Shown in pieces: positions 24,918 to 34,163 of a stretch of 64,000 bases of DNA. This DNA comes from Kineosporia rhizophila (GTDB lineage: Bacteria; Actinomycetota; Actinomycetes; Actinomycetales; Kineosporiaceae), in assembly GCF_021277265.1 (NCBI RefSeq), contig NZ_JAJSOH010000017.1:1-64000 (forward strand), read 5' to 3'. Both the position numbers and the translations under genes were made by a program. The number at the start of each line of letters is the position of its first letter. The first letter of the stretch is position 1. The notes under the pieces are model-generated. The model searched no databases. It was not told where the DNA came from and worked only from the letters and a program-made list of their open reading frames with translations.

Positions 24918-26421
24918 GCAGCGGACGGGCCGCCAGCGACTCGCACAGCGCCACCAGGGTGCGCACCCCGTGCCCGGTGCCCCCGACCGGCGTGTAGCCG
25001 TACGCCGAGCCGGGGTTGTAGGCGGGACCCGCGATGTCCAGGTGCGCCCACGGAACCTGGCCGTCGTCGTCCTTGGCCGGCACGAACTCCTTCAGGAACA
25101 GCCCGGCCACCAGCATCCCGCCGAACCGCTCGCCGATGTTCGCGATGTCGGCGACCTTGGAGTCCATGCTGGAGCGCAGCTCGGTCGGCAGCGGCATCGG
25201 CCAGAACGCCTCACCGGCCTCCTCGGCGACCTCGTGCACCAGACTGCGCAGGTCGTCGTCGTTCGACATGACCGCCGACGTCCGCGAGCCCAGCGCCACC
25301 ATCTGGGCGCCGGTCAGCGTGGCGATGTCGACGATCACGTCGGCCTTGGCCTCACCGGCGGCGACGATCGCGTCGGCCAGGACCAGCCGGCCCTCGGCGT
25401 CGGTGTTCAGCACCTCGACGGTGCGCCCGCCGCGGATCGTGATCACGTCGGAGGGCCGCTGGGCGGTGCCCGAGGGCATGTTCTCGGCCAGCGCCAGCCA
25501 GCCGGTGACCTGCACCGGCAGACCCAGCTCGGCGACCGCGGCGACGGCGTGCAGCACGGCCGCGGCGCCGGACATGTCGCTCTTCATCTCGTCCATGTTC
25601 GCGGCCGGCTTGATCGACAGGCCGCCGGAGTCGAACGTGATGCCCTTGCCGACCAGCGCGACGTGCGTGGTGGCCCCGGCCGGCCGGTACTCCAGCTTGA
25701 CCAGGCGCGGCGGGCGCGAGGAGCCCTGGCCCACCGCGATCAGACCGCCGTAGCCGCCCTTGCCCAGCTTCTTCTCGTCCAGCACGGTGACCGTGACCGG
25801 CAGGTCCTTGACCACCTGCTGGGCGTCCTCGGCGAACTGGGCCGGGAAGAGGTCGAGCGGCGCCGTGTTGATCAGGTCGCGGGTGCCGTGCACCGCATCG
25901 GCCAGAACCTTCGCCCGGCGGATCCCGGCGCGCGCAGCAGCGTTCGCGGTGGCGGGGGCGGAGACCACGATCGCGCCGACGGGCGTCTTACCGCCACCGT
26001 TGCTGCGGTAGCGGTTGTAGGAGTAGGCGCCGAACAGGGCACCCTCGGCGATCGCGGTGACCTCTTCGCCGGTGGTGGCGGGCAGGCCGAGAACGACCTT
26101 GCCCAGACCGGCGAGCTCACGGGTGGCCGCACCGGCGGCCCGCCGCAGCGTTTCGTGGTCCACCTCGCGAACCGGCCCCAGGCCGACCAGGACCACCGAC
26201 TTGGCGGAAACCCCAGCCACCGTCGGGATCCGGTGCAGGGTGTTCTTGGCCCCGCTCGCCCCCACCGCCTTCAGCGCCTGGGTCAGCGCAGTACGCACGG
26301 GGGTAGGCAGCGCCTGCGCCCCGGCCAGGACCGCGCCGGACTTGTTGGTGCCGATCCCGACCACCAGGGCATCGGCGGACTGACTGACGGCTTCTTTGGC
26401 TGTGACACTGAGCGTGGGCAA
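24913..26421 (-). CDS. pepA: Leucyl aminopeptidase (M17)
   Basis: A 502-residue M17 aminopeptidase, which removes N-terminal residues from peptides in the cytoplasm as a hexamer with two metal ions. The C-terminal catalytic domain holds VGKGITFDSGGLSIKP (Lys and Asp metal ligands), MKSDMSGAAAV and the signature NTDAEGRLVLADA. The N-terminal macrodomain-like half is typical. The start codon is TTG, six bases after AAGGA. Divergent from gcvT (190 bases). Confidence 0.95.
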   Translation of the reverse strand: MPTLSVTAKEAVSQSADALVVGIGTNKSGAVLAGAQALPTPVRTALTQALKAVGASGAKNTLHRIPTVAGVSAKSVVLVGLGPVREVDHETLRRAAGAATRELAGLGKVVLGLPATTGEEVTAIAEGALFGAYSYNRYRSNGGGKTPVGAIVVSAPATANAAARAGIRRAKVLADAVHGTRDLINTAPLDLFPAQFAEDAQQVVKDLPVTVTVLDEKKLGKGGYGGLIAVGQGSSRPPRLVKLEYRPAGATTHVALVGKGITFDSGGLSIKPAANMDEMKSDMSGAAAVLHAVAAVAELGLPVQVTGWLALAENMPSGTAQRPSDVITIRGGRTVEVLNTDAEGRLVLADAIVAAGEAKADVIVDIATLTGAQMVALGSRTSAVMSNDDDLRSLVHEVAEEAGEAFWPMPLPTELRSSMDSKVADIANIGERFGGMLVAGLFLKEFVPAKDDDGQVPWAHLDIAGPAYNPGSAYGYTPVGGTGHGVRTLVALCESLAARPLR

Positions 26422-26610
26422 CAGGAATCCTTTGAGGTCAACGGGCTGACCGACGAATCCTAGGCCCGCCCCGGGCCGGCCTGCAGAAGGGAGTCCCCCG
26501 CACGCCGCACCGGTTTGCCCCGCTCACGTGACCAGCGCCTCGGACAGGTCCACAATCGGCCCCGGTACGTTTGGCCGCGCTCGTACGCGCGAGGGGGAGG
26601 GGAAGCACGC

Positions 26611-27750
26611 ATGCCCGAGGCACCGCAGGCATTCGAGGTCGGGGGAACGAACCTGCGGCGGACCCCGCTGTACGAACGGCACCGGGCGCTCGGCGCGAAG
26701 CTGGCCGACTTCGGCGGCTGGGAGATGCCGATCGAGTACGCGGCGGGCGGCGTGCTGAAGGAGCACGAGGCGGTCCGCGAACGGGTCGGCGTGTTCGACG
26801 TCAGCCACCTGGGCAAGATCGAGGTCCGCGGCCAGGGCGCGGTGGACTTCGTCAACGATTGTCTGACCAACGACCTGCACCGGATCGGGCCTGGTCAGGC
26901 GCAGTACACGGTGTGCTGTGACCCGCAGTCCGGCGGTGTGGTGGACGACCTGATCGTCTACATCCGCTCGGAGGACGACGTCCTGCTGGTGCCCAACGCG
27001 GCCAACTGTGCGGAGGTCGCCCGGCGCCTCACGGCGGCCGCGCCGCCGGAGCTGGAGGTCAGCGACCGCCACGACGGGTACGGCGTGATCGCGGTGCAGG
27101 GCCCCAAGGCGGACCAGACGCTCGCGGCTCTGGGGCTGCCGGCCGGGCAGGAGTACATGAGTTTCGTGGACGTGATCTGGCAGGGGCTGCCGCTGATCGT
27201 CTGCCGTACGGGGTACACCGGCGAGCGGGGGTACGAGCTCCTGCCCGCTTGGGAGGTCACGCCTGCGCTCTGGGACAGGCTGGTGGAGGCGGCGCAGGAA
27301 TGGGACGGGCTGCCCTGTGGGCTGGGGGCCCGCGACACACTTCGTACCGAGATGGGCTACGCGCTGCACGGCCACGAGCTGACGATGCAGATCACCCCGG
27401 TCCAGGCCCGGCTGGGCTGGGCGGTGGGCTGGAAGAAGCCCCGGTTCTGGGGGCGTGAGGCGCTGCTGGCCGAGAAGGAGGCCGGTCCCCGCCGGGTTTC
27501 CCGGGGGCTGGTGGCGCTCGGCCGCGGAGTGCCCCGCGCCGAGATGGACGTGCTGGATGCTCAGCAGAACGTGGTCGGCCGCACCACCTCGGGCACCTTC
27601 TCGCCCACCCTCAAACAGGGCATCGCGCTGGCCCTGCTCGATCCCTCGGTGCCGGAGGGCGACGAGGTCACGGTCTCGGTCCGAGGACGTCCGCTGGCCT
27701 GCAAGGTGGTACGCCCGCCGTTCGTCGGGGCGACCACCAGAGAAAATTGA
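26611..27750 (+). CDS. gcvT: Glycine cleavage system T protein (aminomethyltransferase)
   Basis: A 379-residue GcvT, which transfers the methylene group from the H-protein lipoyl arm to tetrahydrofolate and releases ammonia. Key segments: [25 protein letters not shown], the folate-site Asp (LTNDLHRI), [13 protein letters not shown] and [21 protein letters not shown] near the middle, and the C-terminal barrel ([18 protein letters not shown]). Start ATG at 26611 is preceded by GGGGGAGGGGAAG. It needs the lipoylated H protein, hence depends on the lip genes. No glycine riboswitch was found in its leader. Confidence 0.95.
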   Translation: MPEAPQAFEVGGTNLRRTPLYERHRALGAKLADFGGWEMPIEYAAGGVLKEHEAVRERVGVFDVSHLGKIEVRGQGAVDFVNDCLTNDLHRIGPGQAQYTVCCDPQSGGVVDDLIVYIRSEDDVLLVPNAANCAEVARRLTAAAPPELEVSDRHDGYGVIAVQGPKADQTLAALGLPAGQEYMSFVDVIWQGLPLIVCRTGYTGERGYELLPAWEVTPALWDRLVEAAQEWDGLPCGLGARDTLRTEMGYALHGHELTMQITPVQARLGWAVGWKKPRFWGREALLAEKEAGPRRVSRGLVALGRGVPRAEMDVLDAQQNVVGRTTSGTFSPTLKQGIALALLDPSVPEGDEVTVSVRGRPLACKVVRPPFVGATTREN

Positions 27751-27778
27751 AGGACGGGTCTGGTCGCCGTGGTCTCGA

Positions 27779-28624
27779 TCAGGCCGCGGCGGCCAGGGCA
27801 AGTAGCGCTACAGCGGTGCCGAGTTCGACCCCCGCACCGATGATGTCCCCGGTTATCCCACCCAGCCGCTTCGTCGCCCGGTGCGCCAGTATCTGAGCCG
27901 CCCCGACAACGGCGGCAACGGCCAGCGGTCCGGCCCACCACGTCAGCCCGGCCGCTCGGCCCGTAAGCGCGGTGACCCCGACCGTCACCACGATGCAGGC
28001 CCCCAGCAACAGCTTTGGCACCGACTCCGCCACCATTGCGCCCAGCCCATCAGGCCGGGCCGACGGCACGCCGGAACGACAGAGCATCGGGATGGCGACT
28101 CGCGCGGCCAGGGCCACCGTGACCACCGCGCAGGCCGCGGCCAGGTCGCCGAGCCAGCCCTCCGCGTGCTCCCACCGGGTCTCGACCAGCACCTGGTTCA
28201 GTGCCGTGACCTGCAGCATCAGCACCACCACAAGCATCACCACGCCGGCTGGGCCGCTGTCGCCGCGCCGCATCACGTCCAGCGCCTTACCCCGGTCGAA
28301 GCTCGCCGTGAACCCGTCTGCGGTGTCGGCCAGGCCGTCCAGATGCAGCGCGCGGGTGGCCAGGGCGAAGGCCGCGACGACGAGGACCGCTGCGATCAGG
28401 GGGGCGAGTCCGAGCCGCAGGGCGGCGAACGCCGCCAGCCCGCCGGCCAGACCGGGCACCACCCCGGCCAGTGGTGCCAGCGCCATGGCCCGGCCCGGCA
28501 CCGGCGGCGCGACGCTCGTGGGGGCGGGCACGGGGAACGCGGTGAGAGTTCCGAAGGCCAGCCGTAGAGCGTCAACTGCAGACGGGGAAGAGCCCAGGAC
28601 TCCTTCGCCCTGGGACGAGCTCAT
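27779..28624 (-). CDS. cobS: Adenosylcobinamide-GDP ribazoletransferase (cobalamin synthase)
   Basis: A 281-residue polytopic membrane protein that joins adenosylcobinamide-GDP and alpha-ribazole in the last stage of B12 synthesis. The signature ALHLDGLADTADGF (acidic metal site) and DVMRRGDSGPAGV are intact, with seven or so hydrophobic helices. Its ATG overlaps the stop of the CobT-like gene by one base, so they are coupled. The convergent gcvT ends 28 bases away. Confidence 0.95.
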   Translation of the reverse strand: MSSSQGEGVLGSSPSAVDALRLAFGTLTAFPVPAPTSVAPPVPGRAMALAPLAGVVPGLAGGLAAFAALRLGLAPLIAAVLVVAAFALATRALHLDGLADTADGFTASFDRGKALDVMRRGDSGPAGVVMLVVVLMLQVTALNQVLVETRWEHAEGWLGDLAAACAVVTVALAARVAIPMLCRSGVPSARPDGLGAMVAESVPKLLLGACIVVTVGVTALTGRAAGLTWWAGPLAVAAVVGAAQILAHRATKRLGGITGDIIGAGVELGTAVALLALAAAA

Positions 28625-29655
28625 CAGCGTCGCTCGCCGCTGTCGGAGTCCGGAGCTGCGTCTTCTTCCGGAAGCACGGCCTCGAAGGCGGATTCGCGGG
28701 CGTCGAATCCGTCGAGCGCCGCAGCGTCTGCATCGGGGGCGAGCGCCGGGTCGTCAGCGGTGGCATCGTCCACCGGAACCGGCGCCGCTTCCACCGCCTC
28801 GTTGTCGTTCCGCTCCTGCGCCCTCAGCACCGCCGTCTCCAGCAACTGCAGCGCGAACCGGGCCGCGGTGCCGTCCCCGTCGTCCAATCCCAGGTCGGTG
28901 ACCGCCGTAAGCCGAAGTTCTTCGAGCATCCGCCGGGTCAGCACTGCACGCCCTGAATCGGCTGCCAGCCACCAACTACGCGTAGCGGGAGCCAGCCGCG
29001 CCGCCAGCAGCGCACAGGCGATGGCGACCGGGCCGTCCAGAATCGCCGGGGTACGCCGAGCCGCCAGCTGCAGCAGCAGACCCGTCCCCGCGCGCAGTTC
29101 GCGATGCTCCAGCAGTTCTAGGACCCGGTAGGGGTTCTTGCGGTTACCCCGCACCACTTTCAGACCGTCGCGGATCAACGCCACCCGGGCGATCCACTCG
29201 CTGTCGGTCTGCCCCGGCCCCGGCCAGCCGGCTGCCTCGACCGCGTCCAGCCCGAGCACCTGGGCGGCCGCCACCTGCCAGGTGACGTCGTTCTCGGGGA
29301 CCGGCACGCTGAACAGCACCAGGTCGGTGCCGTCGTCGACCGCGTCGTCGGCCGTGGCCACACCCCAGTCCAGGGCGTCCTCCGGATCGCGCGGCGCGGT
29401 GAAGCGGTGCAGCACCACCTCCGAGCGCACCGGTCCGGCCGCGCCGGTGTGGGGCAGCCAGAAGTGCTCGACCCGCTGGGGGAGCTGCCCGCCGACCACC
29501 CCGCTCCACCACCGGGTCAGCTCGTCCAGCCGGTCTCCGCCGGGAGTCGGCACACCGTTCTTCGGCCGCGCCCGCAGGCTGCCCGAGGAACCGTCCGGCG
29601 TGGTGACGAGGGCAGCGATCCGGGTGAGTTCATCCTCCAGCACGGCGCCCATCAT
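28624..29655 (-). CDS. CobT-like phosphoribosyltransferase homologue, atypical active site
   Basis: A 343-residue protein resembling nicotinate-nucleotide:dimethylbenzimidazole phosphoribosyltransferase. The C-terminal half matches well (AGTGLLLQLAARRTPAILDGPVAIACALLAARLAP, then DLGLDDGDGTAARFALQLLETAV). Two points are unusual. The catalytic Glu of the GEG(S/T)-type loop is Asp here (DDGDGTA). The N-terminal third keeps only traces of the KPPGSLG-type start (LRARPKNGVPTPGGDRLDELTRWW). An acidic 60-residue tail ends the protein. It lies between cobU and cobS where cobT is expected, so it is either a divergent active CobT or a paralogue with a new role. Confidence 0.75.
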   Translation of the reverse strand: MMGAVLEDELTRIAALVTTPDGSSGSLRARPKNGVPTPGGDRLDELTRWWSGVVGGQLPQRVEHFWLPHTGAAGPVRSEVVLHRFTAPRDPEDALDWGVATADDAVDDGTDLVLFSVPVPENDVTWQVAAAQVLGLDAVEAAGWPGPGQTDSEWIARVALIRDGLKVVRGNRKNPYRVLELLEHRELRAGTGLLLQLAARRTPAILDGPVAIACALLAARLAPATRSWWLAADSGRAVLTRRMLEELRLTAVTDLGLDDGDGTAARFALQLLETAVLRAQERNDNEAVEAAPVPVDDATADDPALAPDADAAALDGFDARESAFEAVLPEEDAAPDSDSGERR

Positions 29656-29695
29656 GACGGCCCGCGGCGGGAGCCGCCGAACGGGGTGGGCGAAC

Positions 29696-30880
29696 CTACG
29701 GCTCGGTGCGCACCAGACGCCCGGCCACCACCACGAACACGTCCTCGCTGGCGTCGGCCAGCTTCGCGTTCAGGCGCCCGAGCTGGTCGCGGAACAGCCG
29801 GCCGGACTCGGTGGCCGGCACGATCGACCAGCCCACCTCGTCGGACACCGCCACCAAGGGGAAGGGGCGCTCACGCCAGACCCGCAGCAGCTCCTCGATC
29901 TGCGCGTCGAGCGCCTCCCGCCAGCCCTCCCGCTCCTCCCAGGCTCCGCAGGCGTCCAGCACACCGCTGAGCCAGGTGCCGACCGAGTCGAGCAGAACGG
30001 CCCGGCGGTCGTCGGCCAGGGGCCCGGCCACCTCGATCGTCTCGAGCGTGCCCCACCAGTCGGGGCGCCGGTTCTTGTGCTTCTCGACCCGGGCCGCCCA
30101 CTCGTCGTCCTCCGGGTGCTCGGTGGGCAGGGGCTCGTCGCCGGGCTGACTCTCCTGCGCCGAACTGTCGGCGGCGTCGGTCTCGTCCAGGGGTTTCGGC
30201 CCGGTGGCGATGTAGACCACCTCGGGCGCGGCCGACAACATCTGCTCCGCGAAGGCAGACTTGCCCGAGCCGGACCCGCCGAGCACCAGTACCCGCCCGC
30301 CCAGTGGCGGGACGGCCGGTTCGCTCTCGCTCAGATCGAGGACCAGCCCGCTGCGACCCAGTTCGGCCCCCCACACCGGCAGACAGGCGGCCAGCCGGCC
30401 CGGGTGCGACTCCTCATGGCCGAAGCCCAGCAGGATGCTGCGGGTCTGCGGGCCGATCACGCCCTTCGCCCGCAGCCGGGCGAGGGTGCGAGCGCAGCCC
30501 ACCGAAGGCATCTCGCCGTCTTCTGTGGCCGGCTCGGCCGCCGGGCCGAGGTAGACGGCCCGGGCCGGTTCACCGGCCAGCAGTTCGACCAGCGACCCGA
30601 CCACCGCCTCTTCCGGTTCGCCGCCCTGGGGGGCCCAGACAATCGTCCCTAGTTCTGGCAACCGGACCACCCGCACACCCTCGCCGGCCGCCACCGAGTC
30701 GAGACGATCGTTGGAAAGCTCTACCTCCCCGTCGACCCCGAGCGCCCACCCGTCGGACGACTCCAGCTGCGCGGGCCGGGAGACCACCCCATCGCGCCGA
30801 GCCCGGGAACAGGTCGCGCAGGGGCAGTCCGGCAGGGGGAAACCTGCTGCTGGGCCGATTCCGGTGAGCGTAAGCCTCAT
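29696..30880 (-). CDS. cobU: CobU (adenosylcobinamide kinase/guanylyltransferase) with N-terminal PhnP-like domain
   Basis: A 394-residue fusion. Residues ~215-394 are the CobU enzyme: P-loop VLVLGGSGSGKSAFAEQM, guanylyl-acceptor His region EWAARVEKHKNRRPDWWGTLE, DSVGTWL, VSDEVGWSIVPATESGRLFRDQLGRLNAKLA. It phosphorylates adenosylcobinamide and then adds GMP. Residues 1-~200 resemble the start of the PhnP/PqqB metallo-beta-lactamase branch (GIGPAAGFPLPDCPCATCSRARRDG), but the His-x-His-x-Asp-His metal motif is absent, so it is probably structural or regulatory. The start is the ATG at 30880 with AGAGGTC upstream; a farther in-frame start reads as non-coding. First gene of cobU-cobT-like-cobS. 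Confidence 0.88.
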   Translation of the reverse strand: MRLTLTGIGPAAGFPLPDCPCATCSRARRDGVVSRPAQLESSDGWALGVDGEVELSNDRLDSVAAGEGVRVVRLPELGTIVWAPQGGEPEEAVVGSLVELLAGEPARAVYLGPAAEPATEDGEMPSVGCARTLARLRAKGVIGPQTRSILLGFGHEESHPGRLAACLPVWGAELGRSGLVLDLSESEPAVPPLGGRVLVLGGSGSGKSAFAEQMLSAAPEVVYIATGPKPLDETDAADSSAQESQPGDEPLPTEHPEDDEWAARVEKHKNRRPDWWGTLETIEVAGPLADDRRAVLLDSVGTWLSGVLDACGAWEEREGWREALDAQIEELLRVWRERPFPLVAVSDEVGWSIVPATESGRLFRDQLGRLNAKLADASEDVFVVVAGRLVRTEP

Positions 30881-30963
30881 CGCTGACCTCTCATGGTCAA
30901 AAAGGGGAGGAAAGGGCCGGCGAACCACTGGCCGGGAAGGCACTTTCAATTACCGTAGGGCGG

Positions 30964-31176
30964 GTGAACTCCTGGACCTGGCAGTACGAGGCAGCGGACG
31001 GCTCGACCCTGGCGGGCACCGAACTGCCCCGCACCGGTTTCCCGAATCAGGCCGACGCGGAGAGCTGGGTCGGCGAGAGCTGGCACGACCTGCTCGCCGC
31101 CGGAGTCGAGCAGGTCACCCTGCTCAACTCCGGCGAGAAGGTCTACGGCCCGATGAGCCTGCGCCCCCTGGCCTGA
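30964..31176 (+). CDS. Conserved small protein
   Basis: A 70-residue protein: VNSWTWQYEAADGSTLAG, FPNQADAESWVGESWHDLLAAGVEQVTLL and EKVYGPMSLRPL. It looks like a compact alpha/beta domain and is found in many actinobacteria beside cob or DUF3043 genes (from memory). Function unknown. The GTG start lies seven bases after a TACCGT -10 box, so the message is probably leaderless. Convergent with the aldo/keto reductase, whose stop is only 7 bases away. Confidence 0.7.
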   Translation: MNSWTWQYEAADGSTLAGTELPRTGFPNQADAESWVGESWHDLLAAGVEQVTLLNSGEKVYGPMSLRPLA

Positions 31177-31182
31177 GCCGGC

Positions 31183-32208
31183 TCAGACCCGCGGCTGTAC
31201 CGGCGGACGGCCCTTCGGGGCCCGCCGGCTCGTCCACGTGGGGTCGGTGTTGACCGCGTCGCCCAGCGCCTCGTCGATCCGGGCCAGCAGCTCCGGCTCG
31301 AGCTTCACGCCGACCGCAGCCACGTTCTCCTTGACCTGCTCAGGCCGGGAGGCGCCGATGATGGCCGAGGCGACGTTCGGGTTCTGCAGCACCCAGGCCA
31401 CCCCGAGCTGGGCCATGCTCAGGCCCGCCTCGTCGGCGACCGCCTTCAGCCCCTGGACCCGCTCGAGCACCTCGTCCTTCATCCAGCGGGAGATGAAGTC
31501 GGCGCCGCCCTTGGTGTCGGTGGCCCGCGAGCCCGCCGGGGGAGCCTGACCCGGCTGGTACTTCCCGGTCAGGATGCCCTGCGCCAGCGGGGAGAAGACG
31601 ACCTGCGAGATACCCAGGTCCTGGCTGGCCGGGACCACCTCGGGCTCGATCACCCGCCACAGCATGGAGTACTCCGGCTGGTTGGAGATCAGGTGGATGC
31701 CCAGGTCGTCGGCCAGCACCCGACCGGCCCGGAGCTGGTCGGCCGTCCACTCGCTGACCCCGATGTACAGGGCCTTGCCCGAGCGCACCACGTCGGCGAA
31801 GGCCAGCATGGTCTCTTCCAGCGGCGTCTCGACGTCGAACCGGTGCGCCTGGTACACGTCCACGTAGTCGGTCCGCAGCCGGCGCAGCGACGCGTTGATC
31901 GACTCGGTGATGTGCTTGCGCGACAGGCCCGCGTCGTTCGCGCCCTTGGGCCCGGTGGCCCAGTAGACCTTGGTGAAGATCTCCAGGCTCTCGCGGCGCT
32001 CGCCGGCCAGAGCCTCGCCCAGGACCGACTCGGCCGCCCCGTTCGCGTAGCCGTCGGCCGTGTCGAACGAGGTGATGCCCACGTCGAGCGCCGCCCGTAC
32101 ACACTGGGAGGCCACGTCGTTCTCCACCTGGAGCCCGTGCGTGATCCAGTTGCCGTAGGTCAGCTCACTGATTTTCAGGCCGCTACGGCCGAGATACCGA
32201 TACTCCAT
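31183..32208 (-). CDS. Aldo/keto reductase (Kv-beta/YghZ type)
   Basis: A 341-residue NADPH-dependent TIM-barrel reductase. The catalytic tetrad is visible: Asp in SFDTADGYANG, Tyr in the same block, Lys in IFTKVYW and His in YQAHRFD. C-terminal cofactor residues are in IIGASRPEQVKEN. The family has a wide range of aldehyde substrates; the physiological one is unknown. It starts with ATG six bases after TAGAGT (minus strand), so it has its own leaderless promoter. Confidence 0.93.
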   Translation of the reverse strand: MEYRYLGRSGLKISELTYGNWITHGLQVENDVASQCVRAALDVGITSFDTADGYANGAAESVLGEALAGERRESLEIFTKVYWATGPKGANDAGLSRKHITESINASLRRLRTDYVDVYQAHRFDVETPLEETMLAFADVVRSGKALYIGVSEWTADQLRAGRVLADDLGIHLISNQPEYSMLWRVIEPEVVPASQDLGISQVVFSPLAQGILTGKYQPGQAPPAGSRATDTKGGADFISRWMKDEVLERVQGLKAVADEAGLSMAQLGVAWVLQNPNVASAIIGASRPEQVKENVAAVGVKLEPELLARIDEALGDAVNTDPTWTSRRAPKGRPPVQPRV

Positions 32209-32214
32209 GCGGGG

Positions 32215-32220
32215 ACTCTA
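32215..32220 (-). promoter_or_regulatory. -10 box of aldo/keto reductase (leaderless)
   Basis: Minus-strand TAGAGT, six bases, then the ATG at 32208. Confidence 0.6.
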
Positions 32221-32244
32221 TTGGGCACCCCCGACAATCTCGCC

Positions 32245-32868
32245 TCAGGAGGGCTTCTGGCCCCGGGCAACCATCGGCTTGGGCATGCGGCCACGGCGGA
32301 ACTGCAGCGCGCGCATCATGCCGTAGGTGCCCGAGCCAGCCACGCCGGGCACGTTGCGGCCTTCGAACTTGGCATCGACCGCGCGCTGCACACGACGCCG
32401 CAGCAGGTACGAGTCGACCGCGATGACCAGCACGAAGCCGTAGAGCAGGACCAGCGAGAACAACCGCAGGGCGGGCACGTTGACCACCCCGAGCAGCAGC
32501 GAGAACAGCGCGATCGGCAGGAAGTACTCGCCCAGGTTGCGGCGCGAGTCGATGTAGTCGCGGGCGAACCGGCGGGCCGGGCCCTTGTCCCGGGCGGGCA
32601 GGTAGCGGTCGTCGCCGTCGGCCATCGCCTGACGGGCCTTCACCCGCTCTTCCCGGGCGACCGCGTTGCGCGCCTGGCGGGCGGCCTTGCGCTCGGCCCG
32701 GGTGGCGCCCTTGGGGGCCGGCGGCGCGCCGATCAGCGGGCGCTTGTTGCGCGCCTGGGACTCACGCCGGGAGGGCGTGGGGCGCCCCTTGCCCCCGACC
32801 TTCACCGGGCGCTCGGCCTCGGTCTCCTGGGGGGCGGCGGTCGCTGCGGCCTTGTCACGTCCGAACAC
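32245..32868 (-). CDS. DUF3043 membrane protein
   Basis: A 207-residue protein with a long, very basic N-terminal cytoplasmic part (VFGRDK, KGRPTPSRRESQARNKRPL, AERKAARQARN), two helices (FLPIALFSLLLGVVNVPAL and RLFSLVLLYGFVLVIAVD) and a basic tail. It matches DUF3043 (Rv2206-like), unknown function. The start is GTG at 32868: a TACCCT -10 box six bases upstream and agreement with the VFGR/MFGR start of relatives favour it over the ATG at 32907. Confidence 0.85.
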   Translation of the reverse strand: MFGRDKAAATAAPQETEAERPVKVGGKGRPTPSRRESQARNKRPLIGAPPAPKGATRAERKAARQARNAVAREERVKARQAMADGDDRYLPARDKGPARRFARDYIDSRRNLGEYFLPIALFSLLLGVVNVPALRLFSLVLLYGFVLVIAVDSYLLRRRVQRAVDAKFEGRNVPGVAGSGTYGMMRALQFRRGRMPKPMVARGQKPS

Positions 32869-32874
32869 CACATC

Positions 32875-32880
32875 AGGGTA
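32875..32880 (-). promoter_or_regulatory. -10 box of DUF3043 gene (leaderless)
   Basis: Minus-strand TACCCT followed by six bases and the GTG at 32868. Confidence 0.6.
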
Positions 32881-33472
32881 ACCGCCGCGGACACGTGCTG
32901 TGCTCACCCACAGGTCACCGCCTGGTACCGATCAGGTCGCCCGGGCGCCGCCCGGCCCCTGCCCGAACCTTGCCCCGAGCCTGCCCGAGACCTCGCCGAG
33001 ACCGGCCTGAGCGCCCTTCGAACGGCAACGGAGCGGAATCGGAGCGGAACCGGCTGTGCGAAGAAGCGGACAAGGGCACCCCTGACGTGGGAGCGTTGTC
33101 CTGCGGTCATCGTGCTTCCGCAGCCCGCCGGGCGGGTAGGCAGCTGGGAGCACCACCCGGCCCTCAGGGGTCCGGGATGGGTGCACGGTGCGCCGTGCGT
33201 GAGGTAGCCGGTCGGGTCGATGAACAGGACCGGCGAATACGGGGTGGCAACGGAACGGCGCGTGGAGGGACCGCGTCGGCACCGGGCCTGTCCTCACGGG
33301 CATCACGCGTCAAACGACACGGCGTCGCACAACGGGGAGACCGCGTCCCGGCCTAGCCACGGCCGTCAGGGAACCGGTCGGCGGGTCCGAACCATTCGGT
33401 GACCCGGCTCGTTGGAATTCACTGTGTCGTGCACTGTCCGTATCCGAGCAACAACAGCATTGGGGGGTCGAG
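32881..33472. other. Intergenic region upstream of a TetR gene
   Basis: About 590 bases with no convincing gene. Open frames here lack a start, ribosome site or family match. A short inverted repeat CCGAA-CCA-TTCGG (33387-33399) and two CACTGT words (33420 and 33432 region) lie 40-85 bases before the tetR start and could be operator elements. Confidence 0.4.
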
Positions 33473-34096
33473 ATGCCGGTCATCCAGCGGCGTGCCCAGG
33501 ACACCCGCTCTGCGCTGCTCCACGCGGCCCGGCAGGTGTTCGCCGACGTGGGTTACAGCGACGCGAGCGTTGCCGAGGTGGTGTCGCGGGCCGGGTCCAG
33601 CGTGGGCAGCATGTACCACCACTTCGGTGGTAAGGCCGATCTGTACACCGCGCTCTACGACGGTTTCCAGACCAGGCAGGACGCCCGCGCCGACGGTGCG
33701 GTGCGGGAGGCCATGGCCGAGGGCGAGTGGGATCCGGTCCGGCTCACCGCCGCCGGCTCCCGGGCGTTCCTCCAGGGCGCCTGGGCCGAGCGGGACCTGG
33801 CCCGGTTGTTCCTGACCGGCGACGGCCCGCCCGGGTTCGACCAGGTGCTGCGCGACGGCTTCACCGGCTGGGCGCAGCGCAGCGGGACGAGTCTGCGCAC
33901 GGCCGACGGCCGTCCGCTGAACCACGCCCACCTGCTGGTCATCGGGTCGGTCATCGCGGCCGGGGCCCGGGAGGTCACCAACCAGCCCGACTCGCTCGCC
34001 GCCGCGGCCTTCACCGAAGACGTGGTGGGCATGCTGGACCGGCTCTGCCGGCCCGGGGCCGAACGTGAGCGGGACCTGGCCGAACAGCCCAGCTAG
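33473..34096 (+). CDS. TetR-family transcriptional regulator
   Basis: A 207-residue regulator. The helix-turn-helix is clear: RSALLHAARQVFADVGYSDASVAEVVSRAGSSVGSMYHHFGGKADLYTALYD. The ligand domain (from ~55) has no recognised subfamily. An ATG start follows a GGGGGG-TCGAG ribosome site. Target genes are not evident; the M20 peptidase downstream has its own promoter. Confidence 0.9.
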   Translation: MPVIQRRAQDTRSALLHAARQVFADVGYSDASVAEVVSRAGSSVGSMYHHFGGKADLYTALYDGFQTRQDARADGAVREAMAEGEWDPVRLTAAGSRAFLQGAWAERDLARLFLTGDGPPGFDQVLRDGFTGWAQRSGTSLRTADGRPLNHAHLLVIGSVIAAGAREVTNQPDSLAAAAFTEDVVGMLDRLCRPGAERERDLAEQPS

Positions 34097-34128
34097 GCAG
34101 GCAGTAGGCAGGCAGTACGCACAAAGCG

Positions 34129-34156
34129 GCGACGGTGTTTCGCGCCACACCGTCGC
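34129..34156. terminator. Inverted repeat between tetR and dipeptidase
   Basis: GCGACGGTGT and ACACCGTCGC form a perfect 10-bp stem with an 8-base loop, 32 bases after the tetR stop. It could terminate tetR, but it also covers the expected -35 region of the dipeptidase promoter (-10 at 34164), so an operator is an alternative. Confidence 0.5.
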
Positions 34157-34163
34157 TGCTGGA

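Noticed and set aside
24640-26463. Open plus-strand frame opposite pepA
   Set aside because: Antisense shadow; the opposite strand has full M17 motifs.
26422-26610. Glycine riboswitch ahead of gcvT
   Set aside because: No tandem aptamer-like core was seen in the 190-base gap.
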